A stretch of 64,000 bases of DNA from Bacillus pumilus (GTDB taxonomy: Bacteria; Bacillota; Bacilli; Bacillales; Bacillaceae): positions 2,728,001-2,792,000 of the forward strand of contig NZ_LT906438.1 in assembly GCF_900186955.1 (NCBI RefSeq), written 5' to 3'. Position 1 is the first letter of the stretch. Each line of letters starts with the position of its first letter. A program made the translations under genes and the position numbers. This document shows, piece after piece, positions 58,181-64,000 of this stretch. Under the pieces are notes generated by a model. It saw only the letters and a program-made list of their open reading frames with translations. It had not been told where the DNA came from and did not search any database.

Positions 58181-59297
58181 ACAGACAGTCTCCTTTCAGA
58201 ATTTTTGTTTGTGTGTCCAACATTTTCATTAAAAATTCATTTGCTGCTTCATGATCACCTTTTGATTTGAACATATCCGCCACATCATAAGACAGCTCTT
58301 CTAGGTAAGCATAGATTTTGTTCTCATCTAAGGAGTGAAAGACCTGATTAATTTGGTCAATATTAACTTTATCAACATATAGAGCTTTGATAAAGCGGAA
58401 CAATTGTTTGTATAACTCATCCTGAAATTGAATAGAAATAGAAAGACCATAATCAAGAATATCCTTACCTTGTTTATAGTCGCCTTTCTTCATTAGTAAT
58501 GACGACAGAAAATAAAGCGAATGTGGTAAGTTGTCGTACCTCTCATTTTCGTTAATCTGAACAGCCTTTTCACAAAAATAAATTGCCTGATCTATATCTC
58601 CCAAACATTCATAGCAATCAGCAAGATTATAATATGCGGATGAGATCAACCTATTGTTTTTCGCTTCCTCTGCCATCTTCAACGATTTCTCTAAATGAGG
58701 AAGGGCCTTCTCACTATATTTCATATCATCATAGTTACCTGCAATGACAAATGAGCATTGAATTTTCCTCACTTTATACAAATCATATTTTTCGTATATC
58801 TCCATCGCTTTCAATATGTGGTGCATAGAGACATGTGTTTGTTTCATAATGTAATAGGCTTCAGCTACTTTAAAGTGGAATTCCGCTTTTTCAATTTCGT
58901 CAGTGACGACACCAAGTTTATTTTCAGCTTTTCTATAATACTTTATTGCTTCTACATATTCTTTATTACTAAACTCATACATACCTGTGAAAAATAACTT
59001 GTAATACTCTAACATTCCGGTGAGCTTTTCTTGAGAAGATTCTATCTGTTCTAGGAGGGTTGAAATTGATGGTCTGTTTTTATTGAAGTCTACTGGCTGT
59101 ATGTAATCTAACATAATTTGATGTCGAAAACACATCAATTGATAATAAATGAGCAGATCCTGATCCTCTTCCATCTGTTCAATTTCTTGTTCAACTTCAG
59201 CTTTCAAAATCTCTGCATCTGGTACACTAAATTGTCGAATCATTTTATACCATTCATTTATTTTCACACCAACATGTGAAGAAAGAACTTTCTCCAT
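58170..59297 (-). CDS. Rap-family TPR response-regulator phosphatase or DNA-binding inhibitor
   Basis: This 375-residue Rap protein has an N-terminal three-helix part (about 1-70) and six to seven TPR repeats (for example SAYYNLADCYECLGDIDQAI). Raps dephosphorylate Spo0F or block ComA-type regulators and are switched off by their Phr peptide. The target here cannot be read. The start ATG at 59297 lies seven bases after GGGGAG; the longer frame to 59318 is less likely. It is coupled to phr and located in an accessory region, as are many mobile-element Raps. Confidence 0.92.
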   Translation of the reverse strand: MEKVLSSHVGVKINEWYKMIRQFSVPDAEILKAEVEQEIEQMEEDQDLLIYYQLMCFRHQIMLDYIQPVDFNKNRPSISTLLEQIESSQEKLTGMLEYYKLFFTGMYEFSNKEYVEAIKYYRKAENKLGVVTDEIEKAEFHFKVAEAYYIMKQTHVSMHHILKAMEIYEKYDLYKVRKIQCSFVIAGNYDDMKYSEKALPHLEKSLKMAEEAKNNRLISSAYYNLADCYECLGDIDQAIYFCEKAVQINENERYDNLPHSLYFLSSLLMKKGDYKQGKDILDYGLSISIQFQDELYKQLFRFIKALYVDKVNIDQINQVFHSLDENKIYAYLEELSYDVADMFKSKGDHEAANEFLMKMLDTQTKILKGDCLYEY

Positions 59298-59387
59298 CCC
59301 CATACTCCCCTTCCACAAAATTCCCTTATATTACATATATTATTACATACAGGATTTTACAAAGCACCGAAAAGATACCGCAAAAAG

Positions 59388-59515
59388 AACAAAAAAAGAG
59401 CTCCTACAAAGGAGCCGTGTGAGTAATACATGAGTAATAGTGGTTTGCTAAAGAAGTATTGAAATATACGAATTTTTTCTCCCGTTTCCGCGGGTAAACC
59501 GTATATTTAATTATA
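59388..59515 (-). ncRNA. Candidate short RNA upstream of rap
   Basis: On the minus strand a promoter, TTGTTC (59533-59538), 17 bp, TATAAT (59510-59515), is followed about 115 nt later by a terminator, GCTCCT/AGGAGC then T7 (tail near 59388-59395). Between them I see a small CCCG-GCGGAAA-CGGG-type hairpin and no convincing coding frame. The transcript would stop before rap. The -35 overlaps a LexA-like box. Confidence 0.45.
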
Positions 59516-59531
59516 CATCACTTCTAGAAAC

Positions 59532-59545
59532 CGAACAAACATTCC
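59532..59545 (+). promoter_or_regulatory. LexA (DinR)-like SOS box
   Basis: CGAACAAACATTCC fits CGAACRNRYGTTYC at 13 of 14 positions. It overlaps the -35 of the minus-strand short-RNA promoter and lies just before a TAAAAT -10-like box for the plus-strand gene at 59571. Confidence 0.55.
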
Positions 59546-59570
59546 GTTAAAATGTTTTCGAGGTGAGAGT

Positions 59571-59759
59571 ATGACTGATCTCGAAAGGAAAATTTATCGC
59601 ATCCTATACAACATGAGCAGATTCAGAAAGAACCCCTCAATGGAGGATCTGAAAAGGAAAACGGGTAAAGATGAGGCAACGATCCGTAAGGCGGTTAAAA
59701 ATCTTTTATCTCGTAAAGAATTGATTTGGGATAAAGAGAAAAGAGAATGGAATTTTTAA
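59571..59759 (+). CDS. Small winged-helix DNA-binding-like protein
   Basis: This 62-residue basic protein begins MTDLERKIYRILYNMSRF and contains a helix-turn-helix (MEDLKRKTGKDEATIRKAVKNL) and a short wing (KELIWDKEKREWNF). It is typical of small phage or element-borne regulators. GAGGTGAGAG precedes the ATG. A LexA-like box upstream suggests SOS control. Family not identified. Confidence 0.75.
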   Translation: MTDLERKIYRILYNMSRFRKNPSMEDLKRKTGKDEATIRKAVKNLLSRKELIWDKEKREWNF

Positions 59760-59801
59760 ACATCAGACGATATTCTTTTGCCAAATGCGAAAAACAAAAT
59801 T

Positions 59802-59830
59802 AAAAAAGAGAGACAAAGTCGTCCCTCTTT
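59802..59830 (-). terminator. Terminator of the toxin gene
   Basis: AAAGAGGGAC pairs with GTCTCTCTTT (one mismatch) and is followed by T6 on the minus strand, just past the toxin stop. Confidence 0.8.
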
Positions 59831-59840
59831 AGTGCCTTTA

Positions 59841-60602
59841 TTATTTGAAGCTACCCCAAATAGATCTTCCACCAGTATGCCCTGTTTTCTCATGCTTCCA
59901 AGTATCAACTAGTTGCATACGACCAACTTGTTCATGATGATGCCAAGTATACCCTGTAGGAGTTTTACCGGCATCTATCTCTTTTAGTTGAGCTTTTGTA
60001 AACTTACCCATCAATGTGATGTTACTATTGACCCTTTTTTTCAAATCAGCATTAGCTAATTTAAATTGAGTATAGTTAGATGACTTCACTTCTTTAAGTG
60101 GCAATGTCATTGAATGTCTAGCGCTAAAAACAGGAAAACCTTGTTTAGAAAAAGGAACCTTAGTTACAGGATGTTTTTGACCTGCAAGCTTTCCGTTTTT
60201 AATATGAATACCAGTGATTCCTTTGTTGGTATGTTTCTCCGTATAGCGTTTTACTTTCTTACCTTTCTTCACCTCTTTTACAGCAGGTTTTTGAAGAAGT
60301 TTAAGAATTTTAGTTAAGGCTTTTGTTTTAATTACAGGTCCTTCAGGTATAGGACCAACAGTACCATCTTCCGCGACAGTTGGAAGTTTGTCCCACTCAG
60401 CCTCTGAAATTTCTTCTAATTCATCATCAGAAATAAGATCATCTTCTGTAGCATTTGGTTCTACATCAGGAATATACTGCTTTCTGCCTGGCTCTACAGC
60501 TGTTTTAGCTTTTGGAGAATCTTCAGTTGCACTCACAAAACTCATTGGTAAGCCGGCCAATATTATTACGAGTGCTAGGAATGATAAAATTATTTTCTTC
60601 AA
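59841..60602 (-). CDS. Secreted WHH-type HNH/EndoVII nuclease toxin
   Basis: This 253-residue protein has a Sec signal peptide (MKKIILSFLALVIILAG to about SATE), an acidic segment at residues 30-90, a Lys-rich middle, and a C-terminal nuclease domain GYTWHHHEQVGRMQLVD (His221-223) with HEKTGHTGG, matching the WHH family of the HNH/EndoVII toxin superfamily. It lacks LXG, RHS or WXG parts, so it looks like a free secreted nuclease rather than a delivered C-terminal module. The start is TTG at 60602 nine bases after GGGAG. The immunity gene lies 81 bp upstream. Confidence 0.85.
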   Translation of the reverse strand: MKKIILSFLALVIILAGLPMSFVSATEDSPKAKTAVEPGRKQYIPDVEPNATEDDLISDDELEEISEAEWDKLPTVAEDGTVGPIPEGPVIKTKALTKILKLLQKPAVKEVKKGKKVKRYTEKHTNKGITGIHIKNGKLAGQKHPVTKVPFSKQGFPVFSARHSMTLPLKEVKSSNYTQFKLANADLKKRVNSNITLMGKFTKAQLKEIDAGKTPTGYTWHHHEQVGRMQLVDTWKHEKTGHTGGRSIWGSFK

Positions 60603-60683
60603 ATTACATTTCTCCCTACAATTAGTATTTTTGGAACATACTAATTATAAGGCAAAAGTAACTATTTTTTTCTTAAATTTACC

Positions 60684-61532
60684 TTAATTCAAAGCATCTA
60701 TATTAATAGCAAAATTTCCAGCTGTTACAGTTATCTGAGGAACTTCAGTTTTTTCAAAAATGTCTACAATTTCAAATAATGTCTTTTTTATAATATCGTT
60801 ACTTGGCATTGTATCTACTCTTAACATAAGGATTGTGTCAATGCTTGCAGCTACTTCATAAAGAACGTCTTCATCTTTAACAGATTCAATATAGCTTTTT
60901 ATTCTTTTAAAGAACCACTCTACTTCTTCTAAATCTTGTAACGGATATTTAGTAATTTGATGAATATCGGCTGGATCAGGTGCTTCTTTCTCTAAGATCG
61001 CTTCAAGTTCTGCTTTAGTTATATATTCCTCTTCTTCGTATTCGTATTCGTACTCTGTCTCGTCTTCTTCATCGGCAGTGTATTCAACTGTATAGAGTCC
61101 TTCAATAAATTCGTCAAATGAATCTGCTAGCTTAAAGTCTTCTTCCGTCTCTACATCAAAATAGTGAATTGGAGGATTCTCTTTAGTTTTTCGATAATCC
61201 ATTGCTACCCATGTATGGCCATCCCCATTAATCAGAACAAGTCCTTTTGGCAATTCCCATTCTTCAATTAGATACTCACTGTCCATAATTCCTTCATCTT
61301 TCGCGATTCCCAGCAAGTGATTAAATTGAATATGATCTTCAGCCCATGAATTAGGATGACTTGTAGGAAATGCATTATGAACAATATAACCACCGTTCTG
61401 TTCTAAAATGAGCTTTTTATATGTATCAGGTAAAATTACTCCAAGCTTTTTTTCTGCTTTAGCTATTTTTTTCTCATTTATCTTCTCCAACGTATAATAG
61501 CCTTCTTCATCAATTTCCCAAAATTGTTTCAA
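60684..61532 (-). CDS. SUKH (SMI1/KNR4) family immunity protein
   Basis: This 282-residue protein has a SUKH-1 domain in its first 150 residues (KKLGVILPDTYKKLILEQNG and DGHTWVAMDYR), an acidic linker (EDETEYEYEYEEEEY), and a helical C-terminal half that I do not recognise. SUKH proteins neutralise nuclease toxins in polymorphic toxin systems. It is encoded immediately before the WHH toxin on the same strand, supporting a toxin-immunity pair. AT-rich, unlike the chromosome core. The 213-bp gap upstream holds its promoter region. Confidence 0.87.
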   Translation of the reverse strand: MKQFWEIDEEGYYTLEKINEKKIAKAEKKLGVILPDTYKKLILEQNGGYIVHNAFPTSHPNSWAEDHIQFNHLLGIAKDEGIMDSEYLIEEWELPKGLVLINGDGHTWVAMDYRKTKENPPIHYFDVETEEDFKLADSFDEFIEGLYTVEYTADEEDETEYEYEYEEEEYITKAELEAILEKEAPDPADIHQITKYPLQDLEEVEWFFKRIKSYIESVKDEDVLYEVAASIDTILMLRVDTMPSNDIIKKTLFEIVDIFEKTEVPQITVTAGNFAINIDALN

Positions 61533-61691
61533 GGTTTGTACCCCCTAGTATAATATGCACATAAGTATACCATTTTTAATGGTTTTGTTTAACAACTTTT
61601 GATTTTGCTATCGCTTTGAACAATTGATTTAATTGGGGGTTGAATAACTGATTTGAATAGAGGAAAAGAGGAGGAGGTTTGAAAGTTCTAA

Positions 61692-61720
61692 TAAAAAAAG
61701 CCTTCCTTTTGAGGAGGCCA
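61692..61720 (-). terminator. Terminator after the nuclease-like gene
   Basis: GCCTCCT pairs imperfectly with GGAAGGC around CAAAA, then T7 on the minus strand, 26 bp after the stop of the three-gene unit. Confidence 0.77.
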
Positions 61721-61745
61721 ATTTAAGACTAAAATTAACTAACTT

Positions 61746-62447
61746 TTAAGCAATTGAATCTTCTAAACTTATAATTTCAAAAAAATTCTCTTCTGGATAT
61801 TTTTTATTTATTTTCATTTTTGCATTTTCAACTGAATCAGTTGTAGCAAAAAACACTTTACCTTTTATATTTTTTTTCTTGAGTGCTGTATATAATTCTT
61901 TCATATAGTTAATTTCCGGTCTCCCAACACTGTTAGGCCTAGTTTTACACTCAAAAAATCGACCATATTCCCCATCCCATATACCTAGATCAACAGTTTC
62001 CCTACTATAGCATTCAGCGGATTCCAAATCACAATGTCTCGGACAACTATATTTAACTCTGTAAGCATTCTTCTTATTACTAGAGAGCAATTTCACATTC
62101 GCTCCCCATCCAAATGACTTCGAATTTATAATAGATTCTCCATATAAACCAAGTAATAAGCCTTCCGCTAATGCCCCTCTAACTTTATCTACTGATTTTT
62201 GGTCAACACAGCAAGAAAAGGCTTGTTCAAAAATTAAATTAACCTCTTCTTCATCTTCAAATTCCAGTGCAGAAAATTTATCTTTAACAGATTTTTTAAA
62301 TTCATCAGAAATAAGCCACTTTCCTCTAATAAGCTTCACGAAAAACCTTTTTGATTTTCTATTTACACTGAAGTGCTGCGCTACCGTTATCGTTAGAGAA
62401 ACAATCAATTCATCATAAACATCTTTTCTTTCAAAGATCACACTCAT
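61746..62447 (-). CDS. PD-(D/E)XK nuclease-like protein
   Basis: This 233-residue protein has a restriction-endonuclease-like core: Glu95 in a helix (GALAEGLLLGLYG), Asp153 in ETVDLGIWDGE, and E166-C-K168 in RFFECKTR, i.e. E...D-x12-ExK, followed by a helix. A Cys cluster (SCPRHCDLESAEC, Cys135/139/146) may be structural. I know no named family. It is the last of three overlapping genes; ATG 62447 overlaps the SecB-like stop as ATGA. The domain call is from motif reading only. Confidence 0.65.
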   Translation of the reverse strand: MSVIFERKDVYDELIVSLTITVAQHFSVNRKSKRFFVKLIRGKWLISDEFKKSVKDKFSALEFEDEEEVNLIFEQAFSCCVDQKSVDKVRGALAEGLLLGLYGESIINSKSFGWGANVKLLSSNKKNAYRVKYSCPRHCDLESAECYSRETVDLGIWDGEYGRFFECKTRPNSVGRPEINYMKELYTALKKKNIKGKVFFATTDSVENAKMKINKKYPEENFFEIISLEDSIA

Positions 62448-62881
62448 TTTTCTTTTGATTTCTCCATATTTTGTTTCATAGTTTCTAGAACATCAATTGT
62501 AGGGATCGTATATATTGGGAAATCCATTCTTGACATTAAGTTTGCCACACACTCACGAGCATATGGTAAAAGAAGAGGAACAACAGAATGATAGTTATAT
62601 TCTTCAAATTTATCTCTGTCAAGACTTTCGTCTGACAATTCAGTTTTCCCCTCATAAGTTAATTCAATAAAAAAGGGTCCTGAATCTTTGAAATGAACTT
62701 TAACATTCATTGAGATTAATGCACTGGTATCTGATAACAGTTTAACGTTTCTTTCTACTGATAAAGCCAAATTTCTTTTTTTAGATTCAGCATCTAAAAT
62801 CTCACATTTTAATGATGTCATTTTAACATCCTGTAGTTGAACTGAATTTCTAACAATAGCATAGTAATCTAACATTTCCAT
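62444..62881 (-). CDS. SecB-like chaperone
   Basis: This 145-residue protein is recognisable as SecB-like from the C-terminal VPLLLPYARECVANLMSRMD (residues 101-120) followed by FPIYTIPTIDV, matching the conserved end of proteobacterial SecB, and from the preceding beta-strand pattern. Bacillus does not use SecB for export; SecB-like proteins in Gram-positive bacteria and mycobacteria are mainly known as chaperones of toxin-antitoxin modules. ATG 62881 follows GGAGG. It overlaps both neighbours (32 and 4 bases). Confidence 0.8.
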   Translation of the reverse strand: MEMLDYYAIVRNSVQLQDVKMTSLKCEILDAESKKRNLALSVERNVKLLSDTSALISMNVKVHFKDSGPFFIELTYEGKTELSDESLDRDKFEEYNYHSVVPLLLPYARECVANLMSRMDFPIYTIPTIDVLETMKQNMEKSKEK

Positions 62882-63419
62882 AATTAAATTCCTCCATAAA
62901 AAAAGGGACCTGCTCAGCAGATCCCCAGTTTGAATTTTGTGAAAAAAGTTCATCAAAATTATACTCATCATCCACACTAAATTCATCGGATTCAGATAGT
63001 AGACTCTCAATAGATGCAGATACCTCATTTTTACATAAGGCAATATATTCATCTAAACTATTCACAAAAGAAATAATACACCCTCGAACTTCATCTGGAT
63101 CTGAAAAGTCCATTTCATTTTTTAAAACAAATTCATCAATTTCTATCATTGATACAAATCTTTTTTCATTAGGTAAGTTTGAAAAATCGATATTATTAAG
63201 TCGAGGCAGGCCTTTTTCAGTTATCCACTCTAAAAAATGAGTATCATTCCCGTCATTGCTATATGCTTTTTGAACAAGCTCATTAATATTTTCAGAATGC
63301 GATACAGAAAAATATGTGTTTAGCGCTTCACGACACAATTCTAACATCTTATCCATCGCCTTATCGGATTCAGTGTATTTTGTGAAAGCTTCTAAACCAA
63401 ACCATTTTCTAATTTCCAT
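62850..63419 (-). CDS. Unknown protein, first gene of the SecB-like/nuclease unit
   Basis: This 189-residue protein begins MEIRKWFGLEAFTKYTESDK. It is acidic and helical, with a Ser/Glu/Asp-rich segment near residues 138-160 and an aromatic, hydrophobic C-terminus (VPFFMEEFNYGNVRLLCYC). I recognise no domain. Such an exposed hydrophobic tail would be a plausible chaperone-addiction segment for the SecB-like partner, which is inference. ATG 63419 lies seven bases after GGAGG. A promoter (63448-63476) precedes it. Confidence 0.7.
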   Translation of the reverse strand: MEIRKWFGLEAFTKYTESDKAMDKMLELCREALNTYFSVSHSENINELVQKAYSNDGNDTHFLEWITEKGLPRLNNIDFSNLPNEKRFVSMIEIDEFVLKNEMDFSDPDEVRGCIISFVNSLDEYIALCKNEVSASIESLLSESDEFSVDDEYNFDELFSQNSNWGSAEQVPFFMEEFNYGNVRLLCYC

Positions 63420-63447
63420 AATAATACCTCCAAACAGATAACCTACT

Positions 63448-63476
63448 AGTATATCTGATAAAAACCCATAATTCAA
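63448..63476 (-). promoter_or_regulatory. Promoter of the three-gene SecB-like unit
   Basis: On the minus strand TTGAAT (63471-63476), 17 bp, TATACT (63448-63453), 28 bp before the first ATG. A second possible promoter, TTGTAA, 17 bp, TATATT, lies about 55 bp further upstream. Confidence 0.7.
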
Positions 63477-63534
63477 GTGGAAAAAATTTGTTTATCTTTG
63501 ATTAATATACTACAGCAACTCACAGTTTACAAGA

Positions 63535-63548
63535 GAAATGTTTGTTCT
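63535..63548. promoter_or_regulatory. LexA-like box, weaker
   Basis: On the minus strand AGAACAAACATTTC fits the DinR/LexA consensus at 12 of 14 positions. It shares GAACAAACATT with the box at 59532. Confidence 0.35.
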
Positions 63549-63664
63549 ATTTTTGTTTACCCTATATTGAACCTGTTTATTCAAGTATTTCATATTAAGA
63601 AGTCTTTAATTACTTTCTTTATAACATTCTAATCAAATCCGCCAGATATATTCCAAAAAATAAA

Positions 63665-63678
63665 AGAACATACGTTCG
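63665..63678. promoter_or_regulatory. LexA (DinR)-like box
   Basis: AGAACATACGTTCG has the perfect GAAC-N4-GTTC core of Bacillus SOS boxes. It lies between the endolysin stop and the SecB-like unit. From 63479 to 63710 I see no gene. Confidence 0.55.
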
Positions 63679-63710
63679 TTAATAGGTGGCAATCGTAAGA
63701 CACCTTTAAT

Positions 63711-64000
63711 TTATTTCAGCGCCTTTTCTAATGCCGCTTTCGTCTTTGGACCATAAATGCCATCAGCCACAAGTCCATGCATGAGCTGGAACCGCTTGAC
63801 CGCATTCGCTGTTTTTGGTCCGTAATAGCCATCAATGCCGTTATTTTTTGCGCCTTTGTCTGGATAGTAATATACAGCCGCTAGAGCTTCCTGTACGGCT
63901 TTTACTCCTGCCCCTTTAGTTAATGGCTTTGTTACTTTTAAAATGCCAGAAGGCAGGTTGTACGTCTTTTTAGAAGTTGTTTTAGGCTTAGTTGTGCTTT
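63711..64000 (-). CDS. C-terminal part of a phage-type endolysin with peptidoglycan-binding domain
   Basis: The minus strand reads from the window edge to a stop at 63711. After a Thr/Lys/Ser linker (STTKPKTTSKKTYNLPSG) it encodes a PG_binding_1 domain with the repeats NNGIDGYYGPKTANAVKRFQ and ADGIYGPKTKAALEKAL. This layout is the C-terminus of N-acetylmuramoyl-L-alanine amidases of the XlyA/BlyA phage type. The catalytic domain lies beyond 64000. It marks the probable late end of a prophage. Confidence 0.8.
   Translation of the reverse strand, partial: STTKPKTTSKKTYNLPSGILKVTKPLTKGAGVKAVQEALAAVYYYPDKGAKNNGIDGYYGPKTANAVKRFQLMHGLVADGIYGPKTKAALEKALK

Noticed and set aside
59346..59435. 24-codon hydrophobic frame on the minus strand (MYYSHGSFVGALFLFFLRYL...) like a type I toxin
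   Set aside because: No ribosome site upstream and it runs through the terminator hairpin; coding is unlikely.

Overview
The window reads as Bacillus chromosome. Gene order follows the B. subtilis ytqA-to-gbsR segment closely (ytqAB, ytpAB, ytoA, asnB, metK, pckA, ytmBA, ytlACD, ytkD, ytkC, dps, ytkA, luxS, ytjA, ytiB, ytiA, ythAB, men operon, yteA, tspO, trnB-rrnB, thiT, yuaI, yuaGF, yuaE, gbsBA, gbsR). Added carotenoid genes, a TerD/AIM24 pair and twin SEDS genes suggest the Bacillus pumilus group (pumilus/safensis/altitudinis). That assignment is inference from synteny and protein similarity remembered from B. subtilis, not from a database search.

Layout. 1-10 kb: tRNA wobble-uridine modification (ytqAB), terpene and lysophospholipase genes, asparagine synthetase, SAM synthetase behind an S-box riboswitch, and PEP carboxykinase with a CcpN-like promoter. 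10-15 kb: four overlapping carotenoid-tailoring genes running into ytmA-ytmB. 15-25.6 kb: a SsuABC/ThiXYZ-like transporter, a Nudix hydrolase, TerD plus AIM24, Dps with a SigB promoter, LuxS, carbonic anhydrase, and a zinc-starvation pair (zinc-binding lipoprotein and zinc-free ribosomal protein L31), each behind a Zur box. 25.6-38.9 kb: cytochrome bd oxidase, then menaquinone synthesis (menFDHBEC on the minus strand, menA on the plus strand), yteA and tspO.

38.9-46.6 kb holds stable RNA on the minus strand. The 16S-23S-5S operon has tandem promoters and its own terminator, and is followed by 21 tRNA genes in the B. subtilis trnB order, which have a separate near-consensus promoter. 46.6-57.8 kb: thiT under a TPP riboswitch, an accessory three-gene unit (HTH-DUF1232 plus two SEDS glycosyltransferase-like proteins) with a palindromic operator on its promoter, a long imperfect hairpin that looks like a dispersed repeat, flotillin/NfeD behind a SigW promoter, and the choline-to-glycine-betaine genes with their regulator gbsR.

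57.8-64 kb is an AT-rich accessory region. It begins at a tRNA-Ala gene cut just after the anticodon loop but keeping its promoter, and ends inside a phage-type endolysin. It contains a Rap-Phr quorum module (predicted pheromone SRKQT), a small winged-helix gene at a LexA-like box, a probable short RNA, a secreted WHH-type nuclease toxin with a SUKH immunity protein, and three overlapping genes encoding an unknown 189-aa protein, a SecB-like chaperone and a PD-(D/E)XK nuclease-like protein. This last trio is the best candidate for an undescribed system. I saw no CRISPR array, transposase or complete integrase gene.
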